DNA of 64,000 nucleotides from Antrodiella citrinella (lineage: Eukaryota; Basidiomycota; Agaricomycetes; Polyporales; Steccherinaceae). Within the stretch, counting starts at the first letter, position 1. The number at the start of each line of letters is the position of its first letter. This document shows positions 1-11,961 of this stretch, in pieces. Both the position numbers and the translations under genes were made by a program. Location: the NCBI GenBank assembly GCA_004802725.1, contig SGPM01000138.1, forward strand, positions 1-64,000, given 5' to 3'. A model generated the notes under the pieces. That model did no database searches. It was not told the DNA's origin and worked only from the letters and a program-made list of their open reading frames with translations.

Positions 1-42
1 ATGTCACTCGGTGTGCACAATTCTTGGAAACTCAAAGAAATC

Positions 43-1102
43 CTAGCTGACGCCGGGACGGTGCAATGATCCAAGAAGTGCGCACAACCAAGGGCAGAGC
101 CAACTAGGCTCATGGTCGACAAGTTTGGCAGTGAGACCGATACTGATATCGGGGGAAGTCGTGTGATCGGGGTTGGAAGAGGGGTAAGAACACGGTTGAG
201 CTCGAGATGCTGCAAAGAGGACAAGCCACGTAGGACGGTCACGACATCTGAACATGGTATAGAATCCCTCTGCGAAGAGACAGTGCAGAAGACGGATAAA
301 TGCGTGAGAGATCCGGGGAGGATACTCAGCCCAGCTGAAGTAGTAATCAACCATCTTCAAGTCCTCCAAACGTGGGGTAGAGCATGCCGTTGTGAAAAAT
401 ACCGGTAAGATATAGGGAGCGGAGCTGTGACGTGACGTATCAACGATCGTGAGTGATCTGAGGAGCGGCGCGGATGAGGGGATGCTGTCGGCGACAGATT
501 TCATTGTCTCTGGTGGCACATCCAGGTGCAATGTCTCTACGTGCCCGAACTCCAAAGAAACCTGGTAGAAAGCAGGGATCCATTTGCTGTTCGCAGAGTC
601 ATTTGACGCGTGTATTCGAAGAGGGGCATGTTTAGCTCGTGATATGAACGCCTGAACGCATTCCAAGCTTCCTTGATCAATGTGTATGTCGGTCCATAGG
701 TTGGGCGTGCGCAGCCCCACCTCCCGCCAACGGTGGCATACATGTGTGATTATCAACCAGCGGTGGTGACGATTGAGATAGTGCATAGGATCATAATGGT
801 TGTCCATGACCATGATGTACCAGAGGAAGATATGGCCCAGTATCTCAGGAGGGAGGCGAGCGACGGGGATGATAGCATTCATGCGATGTCGCAATTCAGC
901 GATAGCATGAAAATGTGCCTCAAATTCTTTCGCTAGCTTCTTTCGAGCCTCGATGATCATGAAGGCAGACGTTGTAACACCTGATGACGCGCTGCAAAGA
1001 TATGATATCAGGGAACTTGAAAACCAGTGTTGGGCCTGTTGGCAACTTCGCCGAACAAACGTACCTATCTGACTTTGCAAGACTATTTACGCTTGTGTCC
1101 AT
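43..1102 (-). CDS. F-box protein, mushroom-type
   Basis: Likely a substrate-recognition subunit of an SCF ubiquitin ligase. After a short coiled stretch rich in Glu, Ala and Arg comes a typical F-box core reading LPPEILGHIF, followed by the VCHRWREVGLRTPNLWTDI pattern that is standard for the very large F-box families of Agaricomycetes. Downstream are degenerate leucine-rich segments. I place the start at 1102: a 38-base first exon (MDTSVNSLAKSD) splices with GTACGT..TTGCAG (intron 992-1063) into the main exon in frame. The last ~80 residues do not look like LRR sequence and contain a possible unspliced intron near 270, so the true 3' end may differ or lie outside the window. The substrate cannot be predicted. 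Confidence 0.75.
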
Positions 1103-1791
1103 CACGAATGATCCCGACTATGAAGATGTTCGTGAAGAGTGAAAGATTTGCGAGGCTGCAACCAGCAATCTGGGGCAATTGAGATGTACGTCAATAATTA
1201 CTACGTGTCGCGTTATTTGTACTTGTTGACATCCTCCTACAAACGACGAGAGAGAATGGGCCGCCCGTGTCCTTCGTATGTTTGGTATTGAAGAAACGAT
1301 TGAGGAGACCATCGTGCGCGCACGAAGTTTCTCCTTCACCAACTAAGATGCACCTTCAGGGCCTCAACACTCGACCACTTTCCCACACTAGTTTATTCTC
1401 CTACGATTTTTGTTGCAACGCCCGGATGACTAGACAGGAAACCTCGACTTGATTTCGACAAGCTGGGTCACTTTGGTGCCCAACGACAAGAGGTCGGGTC
1501 TGGACGGTGCAGAGGAAAGAGGAGTCGCAAAACTATCCAAAGAGGAGTGCAAAGACTTGGGACGGGATGTAAAGGGTCACAAGGTGCGTCGTTGGACGTT
1601 GAACCCCAGTGAAAATTAACTCTTCGTCCAGCTGTGCTAATCCACGTGTATCTGCAAGAAGCCGACGGGAAGCGCTCAGTATCCACGCTGGTATGCGTGC
1701 AGCCTCAAGAGCAGGACAGACGACGATCCGGAAGGTTAGATCCTACTTCTTTTTCTCCTGTCAACTCGTCGATCCGCCGACCCTTCGACGT
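1103..1791. other. Intergenic, no gene recognised
   Basis: Short open frames occur on both strands, but none shows a recognisable domain, splice-consistent extension or codon pattern. It probably holds the upstream region of the F-box gene and the 5' region of the weak locus that follows. Confidence 0.5.
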
Positions 1792-3063
1792 CATGACCAC
1801 CTCCGACTCAACGACGTCGACACAATCATCCCCCGTGCCCTGCACCCATCGACTCAGTGCACATACATAAGACCGCCCGCCTTTCTGTTTCTCGTTCCTC
1901 TAACTCTTTTCCTCCCCCCACCACCTCCCCTTGCCTGAGACGTACTGTACACCTGTCCAGCATCCTTTTACGCCCTAGCAATGCATCCTCGTCCCAAAGT
2001 TATTCTGCCTATCAGCCTGATGATCCCCTACATTGACGTCGCTAGCTTTGCCTAGATCTTGCATTGCGTGATTCAAGTGGATGGTGAGTCCGATTTTCAT
2101 CTTGAGTTCACCGACATACTGTATGTGCTCACGTCGCGCCGGATGTTCGAAAGCAAACCTGTTTACTCCTCCCACGCATGTTGACTGTTTTGTCGCGTTC
2201 TCTTTCGCGTCCGCTCTACTAAGTTACATCTCAAGTCGATCACATGCAGCCTCAGGTAAGTATTTGTGATCCATTTGTGGTCTTTTCGCGCGCATATACC
2301 CATCTAACTACTCTTCGAGCAAGGTTTTTCGCGCAAGTGTTAAGTCTAGTTCACATATAGTAAGTGTCGTACTCATTTATCTCGGCTTGCATTGACTCAT
2401 GCGTTTTGCACAAGGTTGTAGGTGTGTTACTTGGGCCGACGCGTTACGCAGAACTTTATGATGTCATTCATGATTCAGTACGCCCATCTGAAAGCAGCAC
2501 TTCTGCAGCTGCACGTCTGACGACAACTGATTCTGCGAAGGCAACACCCAGTCCCAGAACTGAGGAAGACACACCCGCCGCTTCCACGTTGAAGGGAGTT
2601 CCAATGACTGACGACGTGAACGCTATCGCCAAGCCAAAAGGGAAGATCATGAAGCCGCTTCGTAATTGTCAAACTCCGAGGTATGTTCTATGCCTCGTTG
2701 TCGCTAGTTACTTCATCTGTTCACTCATCTTCACAGAAACCGCTGCGCCGAGGACTGGTGTCGGAAGAATGAAGGCGGCTTGGCCGCTGACTTCAAAGCG
2801 TACTGGGACAAAATGCCAGTCAACGAAAGGGCGGTACATGATCATATTCATGGATTCGACGCGGATGTTTTGCTGACGCGCTTTTGTTCTCGCGCTTTTG
2901 TTCTTTTTGCAGAGCTGGGAACGTGAAAAAAAGGTATGTCGTAACAGGGATGCGCTCACACACAACGCGCTGATAAACGAATCCTCATTCACAGAACCGC
3001 GCACGCGGTTCAAAAGCACATGACAACTGGTATGTATTTCCCCTCATTCACGACGACTACTAG
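1792..3063 (+). CDS. Possible many-exon gene, product unknown
   Basis: A low-confidence gene. A Ser/Thr-rich open stretch starts at ATG 1792. A second Ser/Tyr/Gln-rich stretch (SSSQSYSAYQPDDPLH) lies near 1987. An open frame at about 2417-2680 carries a Ser/Thr/Ala-rich linker ending KGKIMKPLRNCQTPR. It splices (GTATGT..CACAG) into a charged exon reading NRCAEDWCRKNEGGLAADF and onward through an aromatic segment. Small exons with good GT/AG borders continue to a stop at 3061-3063 or beyond toward 3310. The charged block, with its regular spacing of Trp, Phe and Tyr, recalls the helices of HMG-like proteins, but I cannot assign a family. The exon chain before 2400 is uncertain, and the locus may be a decayed gene. 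Confidence 0.3.
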
Positions 3064-3319
3064 TGACATTTCTTTCATATCTACAGAATATGTGCGACGC
3101 CGTGGGAGCGGCAGGCGGTGTGAAGACCGGTGAGTCTGTTACCTACGACAACTACAGGCTGCTAATGATCCTTTTTTACAGAACGTGCACGACACTGTAA
3201 GAACGATCGCGGGAGGGGGTATGGAACGCGAGGAGAGGATATACGCGGACCAGAGTGGCTGGGGCAAGATCAGTCGAACGAGACAGCACGGGAGGGGATG
3301 GGAGCAGCTTAGAGCAGCT

Positions 3320-4582
3320 AGAGCAGGATGACAAGGGGTATATGAGGACCGGCGAGGAGGGGTTCAGACAGGTGCAGAAGAGGTGGGCGAGGTATCGGGG
3401 CGCGAATGTGTTGCGGGTATGCGCAGCTTGAGTGGGATGAGCACAGATGTACCATCTTACTCAGACCTACTGTATCTGCAAGCTTTCTTGACGAAGACAA
3501 GTGGGGCTGGGTGAGAATGAGCGAAGACCCTCGTCTTTCGCGACCCGAATGTCTGCGACCAGCCGTCTCCATCCTCAGATAAGATGGATTAGGTTACGTA
3601 AGGCTGGGCGAAGAGTTAGTTTTCACTGGGCTTCCAACTTCGGTAAGTTGAAGCGCCGCCCAGTCCGTCAGTTCGGACGCGACTGGGGTGTAGACAATAG
3701 AGTCTAGACTTCTAGCTGCTCGAAAATAGCTCTTCTGGTACAGAAAAATATATTCGGGTGACAGACGAACCAGAATAACAAATACGAAGCAAAAGAACGC
3801 GTCGGTGGTTCGCACTGTACCAAGCAAACGGTGTCCGATGAAGACGGCGAATTGGACAATGAAGACCATCTCAGGCTCGGTAAGTATCTCGCTGGATAGA
3901 AATGGCAAACCAGTTGTCCTTTCAAGTATCCAGTCACTGCCGCTCTAGAACCTGGCCGCGTGCGACAGGCGGTGTGCATATTCGAAGCTGTCATAGGTTG
4001 AAGGCCGAGGGAGATCATTTCCAACATTAGTGCGTGCTTTTGACCACGATGCAAGACAGAATTCTTGCTCGCCTGGTTCTCTGATCTCAGCAGCGGTCCC
4101 CGGTCGACCTGGGCTGTCGACGAGTAGTGCATGTGTGTGTGTTCTGAACCATGAAGATACTGGATCCAAAAGATTCGAGCGGAGAACTGCGGATGGTTGA
4201 GTGCGACGTCCCATTCGTGCGAGATAACTACTGTACTTTCCAGCGTTGGAGGTGATTGAGAGTCCGATAGGCACGATCAGGAGCGGCGACTGAAGGATGG
4301 ACAGTGTGGTGCTAGAACGAACTGGTAAATTAGAGCGAGTCGCCTCCTTTCTGTCCTTTCCCTTCCCTTCCTTTCTCTTCCTTTCCCTCATCTCTCCTTT
4401 TATTTCTTCCGTCGCTCTAAAATACGTCCTCCTGATCCTGTTTGTGTAGCTAGCCTATATACTACCGCCTTTATTACTGGAACCCTTCGACTCTTGGCCA
4501 CCGACCTACTCTTTCCCGCCCTGTTCATAGCCACTTTCGAGGAAACACGCTCCGCATACTCATATTTGCGTCCTAGGTCGAC
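3320..4582. other. Intergenic, no gene recognised
   Basis: Several short open frames on the minus strand (for example 3945-4391) have no recognisable domain. The part from about 4340 to 4400 is a pyrimidine-rich tract of CCTTTCC/CTTCC runs, compatible with the promoter of the BTB gene that starts at 4583. Confidence 0.4.
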
Positions 4583-5773
4583 ATGGAGAATTCGGAGTGG
4601 CTGCAGTTCGTCTCTGTACCATCCGGTACCGCGACGCCGTCTCCCGATAAGCCAGTCGCAGTCGCGGAGCCGACTACTGTCACAGTCCCGACTTCACAGG
4701 TGCCAACCCCTCCGGTGAGTGCTTTGATCCCAAATTCACGCGTCTCTACTCACCCTCCAACGCGCACAGATCTCACACCATAACTCACCAACAGAACAAT
4801 CCCAGGACTCGGAGTCTAGTACGACCGTCTCGGTATCGACCACGTTCTTTCCAGGAGCAAACCTCGGATCTTTGCCTCCTGATCTCATATTCCTCTCCTC
4901 CGACGCTGTCTTCTTCTATGTTCATGGCCACCAAGTCCTCGGTGCCTCTGAGAATGGCTTCAAGTCTCTGCTGCCGCCAAAATCTCAGAAAGGCCACGAA
5001 GAACTTGGGCCCATGATCTCCCTCTCGGAGAACTCTACGGTCTTGAATGTTGTTCTACACACCATATACAACATGTCATGCACCCATTATTCCCCGTCAG
5101 TGGATGCCCTCATCGCTGCTGTGGACGCCCTTCATAAATACGGCGTCCCAGTCGCCAAGTACGTCGCACCATCCACACCTCTGTTCCAGCTCATCCTTGC
5201 GATGGCCCCACTGGCTCCCATAGAGCTCTACAGTCTTGCGGGCGCATACGATCTCTATGACATCGCTGTTCCAATTTCATCGCATTTACTCGCTTTCCCC
5301 CTCCCAAACGTGACAGATGAGCTCGCTGAGCGCATGAGGCCAGTCTACCTGAAGAAGCTCTTCTTCCTGCACCTAGGCCGAGTCGATGCACTCAAACGTC
5401 TGTTGCTTCCTCCCCCGCAACCACATGCTCCTACCACCACTTGCGATTTCACGGAGCAGAAAAAGCTGACGCGCGCATGGGCGCTCGCTTCCGCGTATTT
5501 GGCTTGGGATGCTCGGCCAGGTCAGTGACATCACATAGCTTCGATCCTTGCTCCTCCTCTGATGCCCCTTTGATTCCAGATCTCTCAACCAGTTCAATTG
5601 AGTCGGCGCTAGGTCCTCTAAGAGAGCGTCTCGGCTGCCAGCTCTGTCAGAGCACGCTGAAAGCCCGGATCGAACAGCTCGTCATGCAGTGGGCGGTAGT
5701 CAAAGTGAGTCCCTTCGCGCCATTCATGCAATAACATATCATTGACGAGCTGGAACATCAGACCACGATCTGA
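4583..5773 (+). CDS. BTB/POZ domain protein
   Basis: Member of the large mushroom BTB family, whose proteins typically form protein-interaction modules; the partner here is unknown. Four exons: 4583-4714, 4770-5520, 5579-5704 and a last exon of only 12 bases, 5762-5773. The N-terminus is a Ser/Thr/Pro-rich tail. The BTB core begins with PPDLIFLSSDAVFFYVHGHQ, followed by the usual LLP and alpha-helical ENSTVLNVVLHTIY region. The C-terminal exon has the CxxC-like LGCQLCQSTLKARI stretch and ends VVKTTI, the ending usual for this family. The first intron uses the acceptor at 4769, which keeps the frame; a nearer AG at 4794 would not. About 340 residues. Confidence 0.85.
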
Positions 5774-6452
5774 CTGATCACACACGTTACATTACGACCT
5801 CACGAACGCCGTCCCTTCTCCGTCTCTCGTCTCCCATCTCCGGTCTTGTCTCATTTCATATTCATGCCAACGGTCCATTCCTCATACTCGCAATCGGAAC
5901 AGTTCGCAGCAATTAACTTATCCATAACCATACGTCATTGGAAGCATACACGAAACAACAACAATTAACACACGCACGCAAATCAAATAATTCAAGCTCA
6001 ACCTCTGTAACCCATAGGTCTTTTTCTCTCAGTCTTTTTCACTCGCCTTCGGGGAAGCTAGCATCGAGAAAGAGCATACACGGTTCTTATTATCCCACTT
6101 GTCACCAGTCACTTTTCTCCTCTCACTTTCTCTGGGCTTTGCGCTACTGATTATGTATCGTCATTCTTGTCTCTTTCATCAGTCTTCTTTTCACTTATGT
6201 GCTGCGCTCTCTTTCACTGTTCCATGTTCCACGTCGTCCCCTCTCTGTCGCATCGCTTTTATCCCTCCAACATATAGACTGTTGGCATCACCCTGTTTAT
6301 TGTGTATTGTTCTTGCAGTGATTAACACGAGTACGCTGTTCCTCACTCTCAATGTCTATTGAGATGTCATATTGAAACATTGCCCGAGCGACCTGGGGGT
6401 GCTTGTATTGATTCGACAAATAACATGTACAGTCTCGTGGCGAAGAACACAC
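5774..6452. other. Convergent intergenic region
   Basis: Lies between the 3' ends of the BTB gene and DBP8. It is rich in TC and CTTT runs and holds only short open frames with no domain. Presumed 3' UTRs. Confidence 0.5.
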
Positions 6453-8587
6453 TCAAGACGCCTCGACGTCCGTTCTCCGCTTCGCATTTTTGATCCGGTG
6501 GATTTCCTCTCGCTTCCCGAAGTCCGAATCATGTAGTTCCTGCAAAAGTCAAATTGAGAACCAAATACGACTATGTAAACATAAGCGAGACTCACCATGT
6601 TTGCCAATCGTTTCGCGGTTGAGACCATGTTGAAGCTTTCCAGCACCTTCGCCTCAGGCATGGTCATTTCCAACAATTTGGTGTCTGGGAATATACACAG
6701 ATGATGAGCTTTCGTCGGAGATAGTACGAGATGCATTGGACGGGTTGACTCACGAATACGATCCTCGATCTTCAACACCCTCTCCTCATCCCTCTCCGTC
6801 ACAAAACTCACCGCCACACCGCCCTTCCCCGCCCTCGCCGTCCTACCCACCCGATGCGTGTACTCCTCCGGCTCATTTGGCAAGTCCCAATTCACCACCA
6901 TCGCCACATCGTCGATATCCAAACCACGCCCGCCGACGTCCGTGCTCACCAGCACCGGGATCACGCTCGACCGGAACAACCCAAGCGAGTTCATACGCTC
7001 GCGCTGCGTGAGCCGCGAGTGCAGCGCCGTGCTCCGGATGTGCAGCGTCTTGAGGAGGTGCGTGAGGTAGGCGGCGGTGCGCGGTTTGGTGCAGAAGATG
7101 ATCGTGGGCGGGGGTTGTTCGATCTCTTCTTCTTCGCCCGGGACGGGTTTCTTGGTTTTGGCTTTCGAGGATTGTTTTTGCTTTTGCTTCTGTTTCGCTT
7201 TATAGGATGTGGGTTCCGGAGGTGCGCGTCGGAGGTGGATGACGGATTCGGGTGGGTTACGCAGGAGGTAGTAGAGGTAGGATTCACGGACGTGGGATGG
7301 GACGAGGATGTAGGATTGTGACAGCGTTGCTACCGTCTCGATCCTGACAACAGCCCTTCAGTTTCCTCGTTGTCGAGTGAATAGGAATATACCACGCACC
7401 TTTCAGTCATTCTGTGAATGAAGGGCTTCTCCTTACCCGGTCTCGGCGTAGCAGCAGCCAGAGCTTCTATTGAAGGGGTCAAAGTAGCCGTAAACAAGGC
7501 TGTTTGTCGTTCCTTTGGTAGGAACTCGAACAAATAGGACAACTCCGGAGCAAATGTAGGCGTCAGAAGTCTATCCGCTTCATCCAGAACCTATATCACA
7601 GTCAAGATAGTTTCACAGTACGCATATAGAGCGACTCACCAAGAACTTGACCCGAGACAGATTCCACTCACTCCCGCTACTTCTCAGGTGATCTACTATT
7701 CGGCCTGGAGTAGCTACCACGACGTGAGGGCTGTTACCCAGTTCTAGGGCTTGAGCTATCATGTCCATTCCGCCCACTACGACGGCGGTCCGCAGATTAA
7801 GAGAGGACCCGAGCACGGCGAATTGCTCTGCAATCTGAAATGCCAGTTCCCTGTAGCGATGACATATAAGTCAAAGAGAGGAAGACGGCAGAGTATCAAG
7901 AAAACGTACCGAGTGGGTGTCAGGACCAAAGCGAAGATCCCATACGGATCGTATGACATTTGTTGCAGAATAGGCAACGCGAACGCGATAGTCTTACCGG
8001 AACCTGTTTTCGCGTTTCCTATGCAGTCTCTACCTTACAACCGAACATATCAGCTCCTTATTCCATATTGCACAAAAACAATACGTGAACTCGCCTTGCA
8101 ATAGTGGGGGAATACATGCAGACTGCACCTCCGTCGGCGCGCGTATGGACATCTTGTGAAGTGCGTAGAGGAGCGCGGATGAAATACCAAACTCTTCAAA
8201 GGACTTCGGTAAAGGCGGCGGCGAAGAAGTGTCCTTGGAAGCGACAACGAGAGTTTTCCGAGGTTGTATTGATACTCGGGACGAGGAGAATCGAGAGAGG
8301 GCGTCGGGGTCGGGTGCTGGTTCTTGCTGTTCGCTCTCCTCCGAAGAGTCTTCTTCATCCTCATCCTCTTTGTCTTCGTCTCCTTCCGCTTCCTCGTTGT
8401 CCCCTTCATCATCTCCCTCTTCTGAGCTTCCTGAACCCTCATCGCCATGTACCGATGCACCCGAGGCAGAGTCTAAGTCCGAGCTTCCCTCTGCCTCAGC
8501 TCGTATCCGGAACTTCTTTCGCTGTGGTCCTTCCTGCATACGCATAAGATCGTCAATGGAGATTTCGTCCAACTTTCTTCGTCCCAT
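6453..8587 (-). CDS. DBP8: ATP-dependent RNA helicase Dbp8 (DDX49 type)
   Basis: Nucleolar DEAD-box helicase needed for 18S rRNA processing and 40S assembly in yeast. The order is: an acidic Glu/Asp/Ser-rich N-terminal extension; the Q motif ([11 protein letters not shown], with Q in [10 protein letters not shown]); motif [29 protein letters not shown]; motif [11 protein letters not shown]; motif III as TAT; then [14 protein letters not shown] and [12 protein letters not shown]. The family-typical [15 protein letters not shown] and EDPSG-like segments distinguish it from Drs1. Seven exons. Intron 1 (8034-8094) starts with GC, not GT. The C-terminus ends in a basic tail, [16 protein letters not shown]. 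The start at 8587 is chosen because [15 protein letters not shown] begins the conserved part. The helicase core is complete, so the gene looks functional. Confidence 0.93.
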
Positions 8588-9219
8588 GATGATGGTTTGT
8601 GGGGATTGCAAGGGGATTGTTTGGAGGCAGGAAGTAGCAGAGGATTTTTAGACGCACGATCGAGAGATTCTTGGAAGGGACGGAGAATGCCGACATGCAT
8701 GCATGAGCATGATGACGCAGTGACTCTGACTTCACAGTACTGTTGAAGAGGAATAATCCCGGTGAAAGAAGGCTCAATAACTAAGAGAGAAGACGATTCC
8801 TATGCATGCCACAGTGGCCATTGATGAGACGAATTAGAGAATAAGTTCGCAAGCATGAGCCGAAGCCCGACATTGAGACGAAAACACATCCCAATTATTG
8901 CAGACCATAGTACCAGAGTTTAGAACAACTATAGACAACAATTATACAACCGATGATAACGAAAACGAGGGTCAGGTAGCAGTCTAATTGCTACCGGGGT
9001 ATCGTCACCGAGACCAGAACACCAGGGATCTATGGATACACAAACATACTGATGCGGGTGGAGTGAGATGAGATGGAAGGAATGACACGATCGGAGAGAG
9101 AGACAGATTGTATGAGATGAAAAGGTATGATACATTGAGGGGGTCATGACCGAGTCGTGATAGGCGTCGTCTGAATAAGAGGTCGTAAAAAAAAAAAAGA
9201 GAAATCACGGTCTCGATAG
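8588..9219. other. Upstream region of DBP8 and 3' region of the HMG gene
   Basis: No gene recognised. It contains a TGCATGCATGC run near 8694 and a 12-A tract near 9187, just after the HMG-box gene stop on the minus strand. Confidence 0.5.
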
Positions 9220-10786
9220 TCAAACCGGGCCTGGGTTACCCTTCACCCCGAATGTCTCTCGAACCTCCGACGGAATCGTAGCTGAGGGCGCAGACGATGT
9301 TGACCCATCTACGGAGTGGCTCTGGTGCATGCTTGGAGGGAAGATCGCAGAGTAATACGCCGCGGCAGCGGCCGGGTCCTGGGGAGGAAGTCGGCAAGAC
9401 GACGACATTGATGATCCAGATGCCTGCATCTGAGTAGAGTGTTGTTGCTGGAACATGTTGGGGTAGGGGGAAAGTTCGTGAAGACCAAGCATATGGTTCG
9501 TGTTGGCGAAGTGGCTGATATTCGGCACGTTGGGTACGCGAGGAATGGTGATGTGGCCGAACGTCGCAGCAGTCGGTGTCTGTGAAGATACGGTAAGGAT
9601 GAGATCTTCGGAAGTGGGAAGCAAGAAATGTACCTTATCGTGATCCACAACCGGAGTGGCTTCCTCTTCAGCGGATCCAGCAGACGATCCAGAGCATGAG
9701 GACGAAGATGGGACGGGAGAGGGTGTCGTGTTCCTCGAGCTACCTTGCATGTATGAAGCAGAGAGTGCAGCGAAGTCGATTTCTTGATGAGAGCCCATGT
9801 ATGGAGCAGACGACTGCATAGGCATCTGGTTCTGCCCATACGACTGGTAGAGGTGAGGAGGATAATGACCAAAGGCACCGAAGGAAGAATCCATGGGATA
9901 AGAAGAAAGGGGGCCGGTGGTAGGGTTCATTGAAGGGAGACGAGACGAAGAAGGAAGAGGAGGTTGAACATCGGGAGCAGCGCGCCCTTTGCGAGACCTA
10001 GGCTTGCGAGCACGAGTAGATGCAACGCTGGGACCGACCATGTTCATGTACTTTTCGCGAAGATGGCGAATGTACTCTTCACCGTCCTTGACCTCTACCT
10101 CCTCGGCTTTCTTCCTAGTCGACTTGCGAGAAGGAGCGAACTTGTAGTCAGGATACCTCTCCATGTGCTTCTTCAACATCTCTCTAGCCCTCGCATGCCA
10201 TTCCGCCTTTCCCGCCTCATCTAACATATTCCAGCACTGTCCCGCCACGACGCTGACTACCTGCTGACGGTTAGGAAGATCGCGAGGCAGCTCGGCATTG
10301 ACCTTCTCAGCCCGGAAGAGCATGAAGGCATTGGGAGGACGAGGGACGTGGGTCTTGCCGCGAGGACGAGGAGCAACGAAATCGAATGAAGCAGGATCGT
10401 CTGGAGCACGGGATGGAAGAAGCCAGTTGGTTTGAGATGTTTGGGCTTGAGCAAAGATGTGCTGCGCCTCTGCCGACTTCATCCAGGAAGCGAAGTCCGC
10501 GATAGGTTTGGTATCTTCGTGAGAATCAATAGAAGAGGTGGAGGAAGATGGGATCGTAAGAGAAGAAATTTTGGGCGCGGGAGTGGATGTCCTTGATGGT
10601 TGACGAGAAGCAGCGAGAGACCAGTCGCTCGGTGTTGACCATCCGGCTTCGGAAGCAGCACCGTTGGACATCGTTGGGCTATGACAAGAAGAAGCTGATG
10701 GTGGCCGTACAAGATTGTCTACGATAAAGTCAATGAGCTATTTGCTCTGAGTACTTTATACAGAAACACGTACCGTTCTTCTGCAT
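9220..10786 (-). CDS. HMG-box transcription factor
   Basis: Probable sequence-specific DNA-binding regulator. A single MATA/SOX-type HMG box starts at VPRPPNAFMLFRAEKV (about residues 109-178 counted from ATG 10671), with the typical NRQQVVSVVAGQCWNML helix and YPDYKFAPSRKSTRKK basic end. The flanks are Ser/Pro-rich and probably disordered. Start choice: the main frame begins at ATG 10671, but an intron at 10719-10773 (GTACGT..CGTAG) joins in frame to an upstream exon ending MQKN, so translation may begin at 10786 or even 10963. A second intron at 9580-9633 is 54 bases, in frame and free of stops, so its removal is optional for the frame. HMG proteins of this type in basidiomycetes include mating and nutrition regulators; the role here is not known. 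Confidence 0.85.
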
Positions 10787-10963
10787 TGCAGACGCGTAAG
10801 TCGTGAATATGGGAATGGAAGAGAAACTGTGGCGTAGAACAAGGGGAAAGAAAGAAGGCGGGGTGGTTATGAGTTGAAAGCAAGGAAGAGGCGCATCTTT
10901 ATAGGTGTCGGTGGACGAAGAGTTCAAAGATGGGCGCCGGGCGGGAACCCTTCCGAAGAGCAC

Positions 10964-11961
10964 ACTGCTGCAATGTCACAGTCGGTGTGAATAACGTATG
11001 TGGCCCCGGAATAGAGAACAGAACGTCGGTGAAAGGACTTGAAAGGAAAACAGATTACACGTGGACGTGATATGTGATATGGTGGCGGGTAGACTACTTA
11101 CTTACTGAACGTCGCTTCGCTTGGAGGATTCTTGATGTCGAGTGAGAAAATTTCAGGGCAATGTTCATCGGTATCGCTATAGCGACGATTTCCTATGTTT
11201 GACCGAGAGAAATGTAGCTTTTCGTGTCAGTAACAAGCAACGACAGTACAACGGAGAGATCGTCACCTAATGTAACAGCCATGCGACCAGTCATTATCAC
11301 CCCAAGCCTCTTCTCAGTGTGAAATGCCTCGTGGCGGAGCACGCACCCGGTTGGTCTTCCCAAGGAACACCGAACGTGACCCGTGTACGGTAGACTTCAC
11401 GGTGACATATGCAGTCTATGATAGGGTGAGAGAGGGCAAAATCATCAAGGAGCAGAAAAGTAATTCCCTTCACAGGGATGCGCTCCTGACATGAGGCTAT
11501 TCAAAGGCACCTCATGTTTGCAAAGCGAGTGGCTCAATCAACACGAGGCTGGCATGCGCCTGCATTGGTGACTGGGCAAAGGTGAACGGCGTGTTCACGA
11601 CATGAGGCGTACTGCAAACGAATATACTTTACACCTGTGCGTTCTGTAGTTTGAAGGATGCTTGAGGCGAGGGACCGTTAATTAGACTTACTTTGTAGGC
11701 GTCTAGTGACGTCGTTCAACGAGTGGCAATCGAGTCCACAATCTACTCTCGCGGGAGTAGTCCTGGGTTGAATAGAGATCTATGCCATCAGGATAGTGAT
11801 ACTACGGGAATATCGTAGGGAACACTGTTCGAGGCCTCGATGAATATCAGCAAAGATGAACCCAAAGGGTGGTGAGACATATCACATACGGGCACGTTTT
11901 ACGATCCGCAGCGAGTGGCACACTCAAAAACGGATCAACAGGGACGGAGGCCAGGAGAATT
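10964..11961. promoter_or_regulatory. Long upstream region of the HMG-box gene
   Basis: About 1 kb without a recognisable gene, between the HMG gene and the SUA5 stop. Its length is unusual for this compact window and suits a complexly regulated factor. The octamer ACATGAGG occurs at 11489-11496 and 11600-11607 and in inverse orientation at 11510-11517. Confidence 0.45.

Noticed and set aside
5938..6362. Plus-strand frames after the BTB gene as small secreted proteins
   Set aside because: They are Ser/Leu/Phe-rich translations of CT-rich DNA with no signal-peptide context or splice support.
6854..7321. A 155-codon plus-strand frame rich in Phe/Leu/Arg within DBP8
   Set aside because: Antisense shadow of the Lys/Pro/Ser-rich linker in the helicase; DBP8 is clearly the coding strand.
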